Below are positions 9,687 to 19,783 of a stretch of DNA of 64,000 nucleotides, piece by piece. Source of the stretch: Streptomyces thinghirensis (lineage in GTDB: Bacteria > Actinomycetota > Actinomycetia > Streptomycetales > Streptomycetaceae). A program made the position numbers and the translations under genes. The notes beneath the pieces are model-generated. The model had not been told where the DNA came from and did no database searches. It saw only the letters and a list, made by a program, of their open reading frames with translations. Location of the stretch: NCBI GenBank assembly GCA_021502835.1, contig JAKFGP010000013.1, forward strand, positions 1 through 64,000. The letters are read 5' to 3'. Each line of letters opens with the position of its first letter. Position 1 is the first letter of the stretch.

Positions 9687-10286
9687 TCAGGCCGAAGGCG
9701 GAGCTGTCCGCCGGTCGAGGACGTCCTTCGTCACGGCGTCGACCAGGTACGTCTGCGTGTCGGCCCCGGCCGGACGGTGGTGACGTCGACGGACCACACG
9801 GCCTCGTGCTGCCGGCCCCCCCTCCAGCCGCATGCCGGTCACCTTGCCGAAGTCCGGACCCTTCACCTGCTCGACGGCCTCCTCGGCATCGAGCGAGGGC
9901 GGCCAGGGCGGAGACCTGCTCCTTGTCCGCGCCGATCTGGCCGTCCGGCACGGCGGTGCCGAGGAGCCGCCTGCACGGCGTCTACGCGGACTGGTGCACG
10001 GTTCCGTCCTTGCGCGGCGACCCGGGTGCGGCCAGACGGCTGCGGCTCGGCGACCCGGCGCGCCACCGAGGAGCAGGCGGCTGCCGGAAATCGTCCAGCG
10101 CCTCCTTACGGCCTGGTCGTAGGCGTCCTCCTCTCGACCTGCGGCAGCACCTCGGGGTGGGGAGACGGGGCGGCGGCTGTCGCACGCGGCGCCCGTGGCG
10201 AGCAGCGCGCCCACCACTACGAGCGCGGAGACACCGGTACCGCGGGCAGGACGCCGGACGGGGGTGCACGTGAGTGGGCGGGCCAT
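9687..10286 (-). CDS. PepSY-domain lipoprotein
   Basis: The protein opens MARPLTCTPVRRPARG with basic residues, then SALVVVGALLATGAACD, a lipoprotein signal peptide whose cleavage cysteine lies in GAAC. After a poorly resolved middle, the C-terminal part SLDAEEAVEQVKGPDFGKV, TGMRLEGG and ADTQTYLVDAVTKDVLDR has the pattern of a PepSY domain, a small module usually secreted and thought to act on proteases or as an envelope sensor. The first PepSY copy (DAYDQAVRR) is frame-shifted. It is convergent with the SDR gene. Confidence 0.7.
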   Translation of the reverse strand: MARPLTCTPVRRPARGTGVSALVVVGALLATGAACDSRRPVSPPRGAAAGREEDAYDQAVRRRWTISGSRLLLGGAPGRRAAAVWPHPGRRARTEPCTSPRRRRAGGSSAPPCRTARSARTRSRSPPWPPSLDAEEAVEQVKGPDFGKVTGMRLEGGPAARGRVVRRRHHRPAGADTQTYLVDAVTKDVLDRRTAPPSA

Positions 10287-10335
10287 GGGCTGTCTGCCTT
10301 CCTGGAGGACAGGACGGGAGCGTAGGCGGAGAAGG

Positions 10336-11136
10336 TCATTCGCGGTCGATGTTCCGTGTCCACCAGTGGTGCTCGCAGAACCAGTGGCTGACCATCGCGC
10401 CGCCGAAGACGACGAACCCGACCCTGATCAGCCAGACTCCACCACCAGCACGATGCTGACCGTGCCGTAACTGATCGCGTTGTCGAGGATGAGCGGCGTG
10501 AACACGAGGTACGAGTAAGCCGCGCAGATCTATCAGGCCCACCATGGTCGCGGGATCGCCCCCGGCAGCAGGTCGCGCCAGCGGACCTGGCTGCCCAGCA
10601 GGAAGTGCTGGCCCCACCAGAAGAACAGCATGCCCGTCGCCGTGGACAGCGCGATCCGCACCGACCCGTGCAGCGCGGTCCGGGTCTGCACCTCCTGGTA
10701 GAGGTAGGCGGTCAGCATGACCACCCAGGTCGCCTGGCGCCAGACACGGTGCCACGGGCCGGACGGCAGCTCCCAGATGCGTTCGTAGCCGTTCTGGACG
10801 CTCGCCGCGAAGGACACGCCGAACACGGCGAAGCGCGATACCGCCTCGATGCTCGCGGTGCCGACGATCTTGGTCGGCGCGGAGTGATGATGTCGGTCAG
10901 CACTGGGCGGACCGGCCGACAGCCCATGCCGTCGGCCAGCCAGGAGGCGAACCCGCCGCGCGCCCCCAGGGATTGAAGGCGGCCACCACGATCAGCAGCG
11001 GCGCCAGCGTGACCAGGGCGAGCGTGGCGAACCCAAGGCACGGTGCATCAGCTTCCAGGTCCCGGCCGCGCTGCACGAGGGCGGACGCGGCCAACCGGTC
11101 CCACACACGGTGGAACGGCTGCCGGAAGCGGTTCAC
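10336..11136 (-). CDS. YihY/virulence factor BrkB family membrane protein
   Basis: A GTG at 11136 gives NRFRQPFHRVWDRLAASA and the family features LGFATLALVTLAPLLIVVAA, GASVQNGYERIWELP-like (ASVQNGYERIWELPSGPW), WRQATWVVMLTAYLYQ, a GMLFFWWGQHFLLG helix, and WRDLLPGA. It ends with a helix and SHWFCEHHWWTRNIDRE. Six hydrophobic segments can be traced. BrkB/YihY proteins are inner-membrane proteins once misassigned as RNase BN; their function is unknown. A second member lies at 59645-60623. Frame breaks occur near 10540 and 10890. Confidence 0.82.
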
Positions 11137-11312
11137 GGGGTGCTCCCCGGGCGGTCCTTCGGATGGCTCGCGGATGCGGAACTGAGTGACCCGTCGGCGG
11201 GCCGGACAACGTGGCGCCACCCGGACGCCCGCCGCGCACTGACCGGACGGCCCTCGCATGGGCCGAACGATGCGGGGAACCGGCTCCGGAAGGCGAGCCG
11301 AGAGGAAGCATC

Positions 11313-12374
11313 ATGCGCGCACCGACCGGGTCCGACCCGGCGGGGACGGCTCGCTCGCGGTGGAGGAGGTGGGGAGCCGAAACCGGCCGCCGGTGAGCTG
11401 CTAACCAAGGGGTGGCCCTGGGCGTCTGCGGCACGGACCTGGAGATCGCTTCCGGCGCGTATGGCCAGGCACCGCCGGATCGCGACCGGCTGGGATCCTC
11501 GGCCACGAGTCCCTCGGTCGCGTGGCCGAGGCGCCGGACGGCAGCGGATTCACCGTCGGCGACCTGGTGGCCGGCGCGGTGCGGCGCCCCGACCCGAGCC
11601 CTGCGGAGCCTGCGCGCACGGCGAGTTCGACATGTGCCGCAACGGCCGCTACCGCGAGCGGGGCATCAAGGAACTCGACGGGTACGGCGCCGAGCTCTGG
11701 TGCCTGGAGACCGACTACGCCGTGCGCGTCGACGCGGAACCTGGGCCTCGCGGGCGTGCTGATGGAGCCGGCCAGTGTCGTCGCCAAGGCCTGGGAACAG
11801 ATCGAGCGGGTGGGCGCCAGGGCCTGGTTCGAGCCCCGCAGCGTACTGGTGACCGGCGCCGGCCCCATCCGACTCCTCGCCGCGCTCCTCGGTCGGCAGC
11901 GCGGCCTCGACGTACACGTCCTGGACCGGGTCACGGACGGGCCCAAGCCCGACCTCGTACGCGCCCTCGGCGCCACGTACCACAGCGGTGCGGCCGATGA
12001 CGTGTTCGCCGCCGTACGCCCCGGACGTCGTGGTGGAGGCCACCGGGGCCGGCCGGCTGGTGTTCGACGCGATGCGCGGGACGGCGGCGTACGGCATCGT
12101 CTGTCTCACCGGCGTCTCGCCCGCCGGGCGGAGCCTGACCGTGGACGCGGGCACGGTGAACCGCGACATCGTGCTGGAGAACGACGTCGTGGTGGGCTCC
12201 GTCAACGCCAACCTCCGCCACTTCGGCAGGCCGCCGACGCCCTGGCACGAGCGGACCGGGAGGGCTCCACCGGCTCCTCAACCGCCGGGTGCCGCTGACC
12301 ACGCGACACGGGCGTTCGAGCCGGGCGCCGACGACATCAAGACGGTGATCACGCTGGAGGGCGGCGCGGACTGA
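11313..12374 (+). CDS. Glucose 1-dehydrogenase-like medium-chain dehydrogenase
   Basis: The start ATG at 11313 follows gagaggaag. The protein of about 350 residues is a zinc-dependent MDR of the glucose/aldose dehydrogenase group. It has GVALGVCGTDLEIASGAYG with the catalytic-zinc cysteine, LGHESLGRVAEAP, the structural-zinc cysteines in EPCGACAHGEFDMCRNGRY, GIKELDGYGAELW, the conserved LMEPASVVAKAWEQ and the cofactor loop VLVTGAGPIRLLAALL. The C-terminal glucose-dehydrogenase domain ends DHATRAFEPGADDIKTVI. It oxidises glucose (or another aldose) to the lactone with NAD(P). The dehydratase gene 42 bases downstream suggests the product is metabolised further by the non-phosphorylative route. 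Confidence 0.85.
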
Positions 12375-12416
12375 CCGCTCGCCTGCGCGTACGTGACGGC
12401 CCGAGGGAGTGCTGAG

Positions 12417-13580
12417 ATGACGTGGGCGACCGGCTTCGACGCGAGGGCGCTTGACGGGTGCACGGTCGACGCGGTCGACGTCCACGCCTTCGAGGGTTCC
12501 CACCGACGGCCCGGACGGCCGGGAACAGGTGACGGCACCCTGGAGGCGGGATTCCACACCATGGTCCTGGTGCGGGTGCGCGCGGCGTGTGGCCAGGACC
12601 GGCCTCGGCTACACCTACGGGGACGCGTCCGTGGTTGCCTCCTCGCGCACTCCGTGCTGACGCCGGTGATCAAGGGCGGTCCGGTCGCCTTACCACCGGC
12701 GGTGGGGAGCGGATGGGGACTCCGGATGCGCAACGGCTGGCCGTCCCGGCGTCGGGGCCATGGCCCCGTCCGCCGTCGACGTGGTCGCCGTGGACCCTCA
12801 AGGCGAGACTGCTCGGCCCCCCGGTCCACTTCTCCCGCCCACCACGACCGGGTGCCGGTCTACGGCAGCGGCGGTTTCACCAACTACTCCCCAGGACCGT
12901 TTCACCGACCAGCTCACCGGATGGGTCGAGCAGGGCATCCCGCGCGTGAAACTGAAGACCTCGCGGGACCCGGAGGCCGACGCGCGGCGCCTGACGGCCG
13001 TACGCCGGGCGGTGGGCGACGGGACGGAACTGTTCACCGACGCCAACGGGGCGCTCCGGCCGCAAGGAGGTGCTGTACTGGGCGCACCGGTTCCACGACG
13101 AGTGGGACGTGCGCTGGTTCGAGGAGCCCGTGAGCTCCGCGGACCTGGTGGGGCTGCGGATGGTGCGCGACCGGGGCCCGGCCCGGCTGGAGATCACGGC
13201 GGGGAGTACGCCTTCACCGTCCAGGACTTGCCAACCTCGTCGACGGGCCGGCCGTGGACTGCCTCCAGGCCGACGTCACCCGCTGCGGCGGCATCACCGG
13301 GGTGCTGGAGGTCGCCGGTCTCGTCGGCCGGCCGTCACCTCGACCTGTCCGCGCACTGCGCCCCGGCGGTGTCCGCCCACACGCCTTCTGCGCCGTGCGC
13401 AGCTGCGGCACCTGGAGTACTTCCACGACCACGTGCGCGTCGAGCGGCTGCTGTTCGACGGCGTCCCTGTCGCCCGACGGCGGCGCCCTTCGCCCCGACA
13501 CGGGTCGGCCGGGGCTCGGCCTGGAGGTCAAGTGGGCCGATCGCGGAGCCGTACCGCGTGCACGGTACCCCCCGTCCTGA
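12417..13580 (+). CDS. Enolase-superfamily (mandelate racemase-like) sugar acid dehydratase
   Basis: Starts at ATG 12417. The N-terminal capping domain (CTVDAVDVHAFEVPT, GLGYTYGDASV) leads to a TIM barrel with the signature residues of the mandelate racemase subgroup: VPVYGSGGF, the KxK pair in GIPRVKLKTSRDPEADARRL, the metal ligands in ELFTDANGAL, WFEEPVSSADL and EITAGEYAF, LQADVTRCGGITGVLEVAGL, and the catalytic histidine in LDLSAHCAP. This active site fits an acid-sugar dehydratase such as gluconate or galactonate dehydratase. Pairing with the upstream glucose dehydrogenase supports gluconate as a candidate substrate, which is inference. The C-terminus (VHGTPRP) is set by ignoring one extra C in a run of six. 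Confidence 0.8.
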
Positions 13581-13583
13581 CCA

Positions 13584-13632
13584 CGCCCCGGGAGACAGGC
13601 GACCCCGCAGCACGCCCGGGAGACAGGCGACC
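13584..13632. repeat. Imperfect 28-base direct repeat
   Basis: cgggagacaggcgacc occurs twice about 28 bases apart just after the dehydratase gene, each preceded by acgccc(c). It is too short to assign a role. Confidence 0.5.
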
Positions 13633-13659
13633 GACGGCCTCATCAGGGTCCACGCGCTG

Positions 13660-14060
13660 TCAGGGGTCCATGCGCTGCTGCTCACGCATGCGTTCGTTGT
13701 GCCAGGCGATGGCTGCGCGTATCTGCGGCTCCTGGAGGCCGGTCCGGCAGCCGAGCTGGTCCATGGAGAGCGCCGGCGGGCCGTGGTCAGGGCGCGGGTC
13801 AGCTTCGCCGCCCACAGTTCCTCGTCCACGAAGGGCCGGTGCGTGTAACCGTTCTTGATCACGTCGAAGTGGTCGTCGCAGCACGCGGTGATGCGCCGCA
13901 ACCCGTCGAACCACTCGTTGGTGAGGTGGGCCGCAGAGGAGTCCGGCACGTAGCCGCTCACGGCTTCGTCCTCGGGGAAGACCCTGGCGCACAGGTCGCA
14001 CAGCTCCATGGGGACCGGCCTGGCGGTCCGGCGGTCCTTCCTGCCCTTGCGCTTCCACAT
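13660..14060 (-). CDS. Small cysteine-containing hypothetical protein
   Basis: About 132 residues starting MWKRKGRKDRRTARPVPMEL. The pair CDLC (in MELCDLCARVFPEDEAV) and the later ACCDDHFDVIKNGY could bind zinc, in an arrangement reminiscent of HNH or small treble-clef proteins. FVDEELWAAKLTRAL and LQEPQIRAAIAWHNERMREQ close it. I do not recognise a functional family. One frame change is needed near 13790. It follows the conservon on the same strand but is separated from it by about 110 bases. Confidence 0.6.
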
Positions 14061-14168
14061 GGCGACTCCCGGGGATCGGCGTCCGGAATGCCGGAGTTAC
14101 CTGCAGGGCGGGGAGCAAACGCCCCGCGGGTGAGGAGACCGCCGTCGTCCCGGCCGCCCCGGACGCCG

Positions 14169-15412
14169 TTACGCCAGCCTCACCGGCAGCTCGAACAGGT
14201 CGTTCTGCGTGACCACCGGCTTGTTGCGCAGGTCCGATGCCGGCACCGCCAGGTCCAGGTGCAGGGGAAGCGGGCGTAGAGCGCGGGCAGCGCCACCCCC
14301 GGCCTCCAGCCGGGATAGGGGCGCCCGGGCACACGTGCGGGCCGTGGCCGAAGGAGATGTGCCGGTTCTGCGAGGCGCGCGTGATGTCGAACTCGCCCGC
14401 CGTCGGGCCGTGCGCCTCGTCGTCCCGGCCCAGCGCGCCGTACGACACACGCGCGATCAGCGCGTCCCCCGGCGGGCATCACCTTGTCGCCGACGCTGAC
14501 GTCCTCGGTGCCAGGGGCGATCAGGACGTGCGATGTCGGGGTCGACCAGCGCTAGCGTCTCCTCGATCACCGCGGACATGATCCGGCCTCCCCGGAGAGC
14601 ACCAGGGCCCGCTGCTCGGGGATGCGGCGGCCAGGTTGACCACCGAGTTCACGATGAGCGAGATGGTGGTTCGTGACCGGCAGCCCCACCATCAGCTGGA
14701 GCGTGGAGACGATCTCCGCGTCCGTGAGGTGGTCGCCGTTCTCGGACGCCTGGATCAGCGCGCTGGTGAGGTCGTCTGCCCGGGTCGGCGCGCTTCGCGG
14801 CGGCCGTGTCGGCCATGATCCCGGCCAGCTCGGTGAGGGTGGCGACGACCTCCGCGGGGCGTCCCGTCGAGAAGAACTTCTCGAACAGCACCTCAGCCGC
14901 GGCAGCCGCGCCTTCCTCGATGCCCATCAGGTCGGCGATGACGTACATCGGCCGGGCGGGTGGGCGAAGGCCGCCTTGAGGTCGACGACGCCGCCGTCCG
15001 GCGGGCAGCTCGTCGAGCAGCCGGTCGGTGAAGTTCGGTGATCCGGCCCCGCATGTGTTCACCCGGCGCACCGTGAGCGCCTTGAGCCACCAGCGTGCGC
15101 AGCCGGCGGTGCTCGGCGCCGTCCACGGTGGGAGCATCGAGCGGCTGGGGTTGGCCAGCCCGATCAGCGGCCAGTCGGCGAGTATCTCGCCGCGCTGCCA
15201 CGCCCCCACACGCGTTGATGTCCTTGACCCAGGCGGGGGGTCGGTCAGGAGGGCCCTGGCCTCCGCGTGGTGGGTGACCGCCCGAGACGGGCACGCCGCC
15301 CGGCAGCTCCACCGGCGAGCGGTCCGGCCGCGCGCAGCCGGGCGCTTCCGCCGTCGAGGTCGGTGACGAACGGGTCCAGCGGAATCCGGGCTTCTTCGGT
15401 TCCGGTCGTCAT
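14169..15412 (-). CDS. Cytochrome P450, CYP154-like, last gene of the conservon
   Basis: About 410 residues with all P450 landmarks after frame joining: RIPLDPFVTDLDG, LIGLANPSRSML, the oxygen-binding I-helix LMVAAGHET with TISLIVNSVVNLA, a K-helix E-E-T-L-R (the arginine is recovered by removing an extra A in ctag at 14562), HISFGHGPHVCPGA with the heme cysteine, and NDLFELPVRLA at the end. Its ATG overlaps the stop of the upstream P450 as ATGA (15412-15409), so the two are translationally coupled. Paired CYP157/CYP154 genes at the end of conservons are known from S. coelicolor. The substrate is unknown. Confidence 0.88.
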
Positions 15413-16661
15413 GCTGACGTGCCTCCCAGGGCAGTGGTCGGGGTGAACCGCACGGGCAACTCGGTCAGCCCCCGCAGCCAGGGCGAGGGGCGACGGGTGA
15501 GGGACCCGGCGGGTACGGCCAGGTCGATGTCCGGCAGCCGGTCGAGGACGACCTCGATGCCGGTGCGTGCGATGACCTCGGCGACCTCCTGCGCGGGGAA
15601 GGGCAGCGGTGCTCGCCGTGTCGAAGGAGAAGTGCGCTGTTGCCGCCGGTGAGCGCGGAGCCGTCGGTGCGGACCTGCGGGTCGGAGTTGGCGCCCTGAA
15701 GACCGAGCAGCACCAGGTCGCCGGCGCGGATGTGGCGCCCGCCGAGCCGGGTGTCGCGGGAGGCCCAGCGGCCGGCCACGTTCTGTGCGGGCGTGTCCTC
15801 CTACAGCACCTCGTTCATGGCCTCGGCGACGCTGTTGCGGCCACCGAAGAGGGGAGGCGGCGAAGCGGTCGTCGGTCAGCATCAGGCGCAGCGAGTTGCC
15901 GATCCAGTCGGCGGTCGGCTGGTGGCCCGCGCCATCATCACCATCAGGTCCTGGGCGACCTCCTCCTCGGTGAAGCCGCTGTCGTCGGCCAGCATCCGGG
16001 AGGCGACGTCGTCGGCGGCGCCGCCTTCCGGTCGGCGAGGAGGCCCTTCGCCATCGACGTGGCGAGGTGCGTCTGGCCGGCGATGGCCCGCTCCCTGCCG
16101 TCGATCATGTCGTTGAGGGCGGTGACGAGCGCCGGTCCCTGCTCGTCGGAGAAGCCGTACAGGTGGGCCAGGACCCGTACCGGCAGCAGCATGGCGTAGT
16201 CGCCGACCAGGTCGGCCTCGCCCTTGGCGCACAGCCGGTCGACGAGTTCGTCCGCGAACCGCTCGGCGTGGCCGCGCAGGACGTGCGGGTCGACCGCCTC
16301 CAGCGCGTTGCTGATCATGGCGGCGCGTTCGCGGTGCCGTTCGCCGACCGTGTAAGATCGACGGCTGCCGCCACGTCGATCATCGGCAGCAGCGGCCAGT
16401 CGTCGGGGATGTCGTCCCACTGGTTCCACAAGGTCGGAGTCCCGCGGGCTGAACAGCACCCGGATCGCCGGTCACCTGGTGCAGTTCGCGATAGCCGAGT
16501 ACCAGCCAGGCCGGGACGTCCCCGTCCAGCAGCACCGGGGCGACGGCACCGTGCTCGCGCCGCATCTGCCGGTACAGCAGGGCGGGGTTCGGTCTGGAAG
16601 CGGGGGCCGCCGAGCGGTACGGCGTCCGGGCGTCGGTGACGTCGGTGGCGTCGGTGCTCAC
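15409..16661 (-). CDS. cvnE: Cytochrome P450, CYP157-like (CvnE), lacking the ExxR motif
   Basis: Begins at GTG 16661 (MSTDATDVTDARTPYRS). Features include LLYRQMRREHGAVAPVLLDG, LLPMIDV, GFSDEQGPALVTALNDMIDG, an unusual I-helix AGHQPTADWIGNSLR, and a heme region resembling HGEHRCPFPAQEVAEVIA. Where P450s have ExxR, this protein reads AMNEVL-stop-EDTPAQNVAGRW, so CYP157-type ExxW would be restored if the in-frame TAG at 15801-15803 is really TGG. CYP157 enzymes are the known exceptions lacking ExxR. The C-terminus ends LGGTSA and overlaps the next start. Frame breaks occur at about 15650, 15850, 15930, 16030, 16360 and 16450. Confidence 0.85.
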
Positions 16662-16672
16662 ACGAACTCCTG

Positions 16673-17248
16673 TCAGGGCGCTGGGCGGCGTAGCGCGCCT
16701 GGAGGGGGTGTTCCACGAGCGCGATCAGCACCTGCTTGCCGGACTCGCGGGGACCGGGCGTCGCAGAAGACCAGCGGCACCCTCGGTCCAGGTCGAGCGC
16801 CTCGCGCACGGCCTCGGGCGGTGCCGGGGTCCGCCGAAGTCGTTGCAGGCGACGATGAACGGCGTGCCGTGGTGCCCAGGCGGTCGATGGCGTACCAGGG
16901 TCGTCGATGCGGCGGGTGTCCACCAGGACCACCGCGCCGAGCGTGCCGGAGAACAACCGGTCCCACAGGAACCAGCGCGTTCCTGGCCGGGCGCGCCGAA
17001 CAGGTACAGCACGTTGCGCGCGTCGAGGCTGATGCGGCCGGGGGTCGAAGGCCACGGTCGTCGCGGTCTTGCCGCGCACCTCGCTGATGTCGTCGACCGC
17101 CTCGCCGGCCTGCGTCATCGTCTCCTCGGTGTTGAGGGGGCGTATCTCGCTGACCGAGCGGACCATGGTCATCTTGACGACGCCGAACCCGCCCACGACC
17201 ACGATCTTCAGGCCGTTAGTCGGCGGACGCACCAAGGGGTGCGGGCAT
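16673..17248 (-). CDS. cvnD: Conservon GTP-binding protein CvnD
   Basis: A Ras/MglA-like small GTPase of about 190 residues. NGLKIVVVGGFGV leads into the P-loop, which reads GGFGVVKMTMVRS instead of the expected GGFGVGKTT. Then come SVSEIRPLNTEETMTQAGEA, a switch region VAFDFGRISLD-like, NVLYLFGAPGQER, LGAVVLVDTRRIDD, the base-binding FIVACNDFGG, and GKQVLIALVEHPLQARYA. CvnD works with CvnA-C in a membrane-associated complex compared to G-protein signalling. The ATG at 17248 overlaps the cvnC stop as TGATG; an in-frame GTG at 17235 is an alternative. The stop at 16673 leaves 11 bases to cvnE. Confidence 0.88.
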
Positions 17249-17597
17249 CAGAGGTTGCGGAGTCCAACGAGCACCTGCTCCAGGATGTCGGGATCGGTAA
17301 CGGCTGCCGTGTGCGGGTGGCGTGCGCTCACCCCGGCCCGCGGCGTGGAGATCGGAGAGCAGGACCTTGGTGATGCTCACCGGAAGCCGCAGTTCGGCGG
17401 CGATCTCCACGACGGCGGTGGGAGCCTCGGTCATCCTGAGAATCGCCGATGTGCTCCGACTGCATGCCGGGCGACGGCTCGCATTCGGCGACGACGAGGG
17501 TGACCTGATCGAAGGGGTTGCCGGGGCTCGACCGGCTGCGTCCCTGGGTGACGGTGTACGGGCGGTCGGGCGCGTCGTCACTGCCGGGGCGGCTCAT
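17248..17597 (-). CDS. cvnC: Conservon protein CvnC (DUF742)
   Basis: About 115 residues: MSRPGSDDAPDRPYTVTQGR, then LVVAECEPSPGMQSEHI, APTAVVEIAAELRLPVSITK, VLLSDLHAAGRV, and DPDILEQVLVGLRNL at the end. This is the winged-helix-like DUF742 protein always found third in conservons. It is joined to cvnB by an ATGA overlap (17597-17594) and to cvnD by TGATG. One base is lost near 17440 and another near 17340. Confidence 0.9.
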
Positions 17598-18002
17598 GAC
17601 GTACGGGGCTGCGCGGTGAGGTGCTCGCCGAGCTGCTCGACGAGCTCGCTCATGTTGTGCCCGACGAGCCCGCGTCCGCGTCCTCGGCGGTGACGACGGC
17701 CAGATGCGCGCCCTGACCCGCCTCCACGATAGACAGGACCCCGCCGTAGAACTCGGTCATGGCCGAGCGCACACCGCGCCGCTGCCGTCGCCGAACTCCA
17801 CGGACGCGCCGTGGGACAGCGACTGGATGCCGGCGGCGATCGCGGCCAGTTGGTCGGCCTGGTCGACGGAGAGCTCCGGGGTGCGGCAGAGCTCGAGTCC
17901 GTCGCGGGACAGGACGAGCGCGTGCCGCGCGCCCGGCGTGCGCTCGAGGAGGCCCTCGATGAGCCAGGTGAGCTTCTCGTCGGCGGTGGTCGAGCCGGTC
18001 AT
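17594..18002 (-). CDS. cvnB: Conservon roadblock/LC7 protein CvnB
   Basis: About 137 residues from ATG 18002: MTGSTTADEKLTWLIEGLLE, RTPGARHALVLSRDGLELC, VDQADQLAAIAAGIQSLSHG, then MTEFYGGVLSIVEAGQGAHL and MSELVEQLGEHLTAQPRTS. This is the roadblock/LC7 fold, the family of MglB-type regulators of small GTPases, and fits a partner of the CvnD GTPase. Both ends overlap neighbours by ATGA, giving tight translational coupling across the operon. Two frame changes lie near 17770 and 17670. Confidence 0.9.
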
Positions 18003-19702
18003 GAAGTGGTGTCGCCTTCCGGGTGCGCGTGCGAGTGGGACGAGTGGTCGGGGGTCGTCTCGGCCGGTGCGGGTGCTGCGGGCTCCGCCTGCCGGGCACC
18101 AACCCCGTGAGGTGGTGCGGGGCCGGCGGCCCGTACGGCCTCGGCGAAGCTTGCTGAAGCGGGCCGCGCGTGCCTTCGCGTCGTCGGCGGGCGGCGTGGC
18201 ACTGGCTTCTCGGCGGACCAGGCGGTGGCGCCCGGGCGCGTTCGGCGGCGGCGAGGGTGCGGCCGCGGCGGCGCCTGGGCAGCCCTGGTGAACGGCTCGG
18301 CGGACTCGGCCGACGGGTCCGGCTCGCGATCCGGCGGACCCTCGTGGGGTGGGCAGCGGTTCGGGGGCCACGTCGGCGGGTGGATCCCGGCCCCCCAGTA
18401 AACGGTGCGGGAGCGGCCGGTGCGAGGGCGGACGTCGGCTCGGCGGTGGCTACAGCGCGACGGTGGACTCCGGCTCGGCGGTGGCCGGTGCGGGGGGCGG
18501 ACGGTGCGGGGGTGCGGTGGCGGCAGGCCGGTCGGGGTGGTGGGCGGCGGGGGACGCCGCCGGACCGTCGGCAGGACCGCTCAGGATGTCCCTGGGGGAC
18601 GAGCATCAACGCCAGTACCGCCGCGCGCGGACGGCCGGAAGAACGGGCCGTGTAGCGGCCGACAGCCGGCCCACCACGGACAGGCCAGCCGGGGTACCGG
18701 TCAGGCCGCCGAGCGGCCGACTCGCCGGCCACCGCCCTTGGGCCCGGCGCAGCTGCACCTCGCCGGCGCAACCCGCTGTCCTCCACGGACACGATGACGC
18801 CGGCCGGTACCTCCTCGACGTACACGTGGACCTCGGCGGTCGGCGGGGAGAAGTTCGCGGCGTTGTCGAGAGTTCGGCCAGGGCGTGCATGACGCCCTCG
18901 GCGGCGTGCCCGGCGACCGCGGCGTCGCGGCCGAGTGCACGCGCACCCGCTGGTAGCGGCGATACGTCCCATGGCGCCGCGCAGAATGGACTCCATGCCG
19001 ATGGGCCGTGCCCAACGACGTTAAGGCGGGCGCCCGTGAGGACGGCGACGAGTCCGGCAGGCTGGCCCGCCTGCGCGGTGCGGTGGTCAGGTGGAGCGGG
19101 TCGGCGAGGATCGTCGCTGTGCCGTTCCTCCATGGCGCAGGTCGGCCAGCATCACAGTGGCCAGCGCCTGCATCCGGCCGGCCGCGTTGGCCGTCGCGGA
19201 GACAGCGGCGGCACGCTCACCGGTCGCCCGGTCGAACCCGTGCCCACCTGGCGAGGTGGTCTCCTCGGTGAGCCGCGCGACCTTCTGAATCTGCTCGGCA
19301 ACGTACCCACTCCTGCTCGAAACCGTCCGCGAGCCGCTCCGCTCCCGGTCGAACTCCACCGGCGCGGGCCGTTCACGATCGACCTCCTGCGCAGGCGCTC
19401 TGTTCCCCGTCCCGCCCGCTCGGCCAGCCGCGCCCGGTCCTGGGCGAGCCCGGCGGCGATCCGCACGAGGCCGCGTCCAGCAGGCGGCGGGTGGCCCCGT
19501 TCCCGGCGGACGGCGTGCACAACGCGGTCACCGCCGCGCAGGCAGGATCGCCGCGGCACTCGCAGACCGAGCGGAACGCGTACTGCGAGGACGGCGCGCT
19601 GACGCGCCACCGCCGACGACGAGCGCCGACACCACCGCAGGGCGGGGCCACGGCCAGGAGAACGGGAGCGGTCGGTCGCCGGGGCGGGCGAGGCGCGGTC
19701 AT
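17999..19702 (-). CDS. cvnA: Conservon sensor histidine kinase-like protein CvnA
   Basis: This badly fragmented gene starts near ATG 19702 (MTAPRPPRRPTAPVLLAVAP, a likely membrane segment). The middle carries a coiled region VAEQIQKVARLTEETTS and RMQALATVMLADLRH, then DHRTAQAG and MESILRGAMGRIAA. The ATPase domain has the N-box LDNAANFSPPTAEVHVYVEE and VPAGVIVSVEDSG (DxG). A long, low-complexity Pro/Ala/Arg region follows, and the end reads HPEGDTTS. CvnA proteins lack a paired response regulator and are the sensor of the complex. The stop overlaps cvnB by ATGA. The number of indels in the Pro-rich tail prevents a reliable length. Confidence 0.85.
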
Positions 19703-19783
19703 CAATCGAGTCCTCGCCGGCCGCCGGGCGGCCCTCGTTCATCGGGGCGCGTGATACCGGGGCTCACCCGGCACGCAGCGGGC

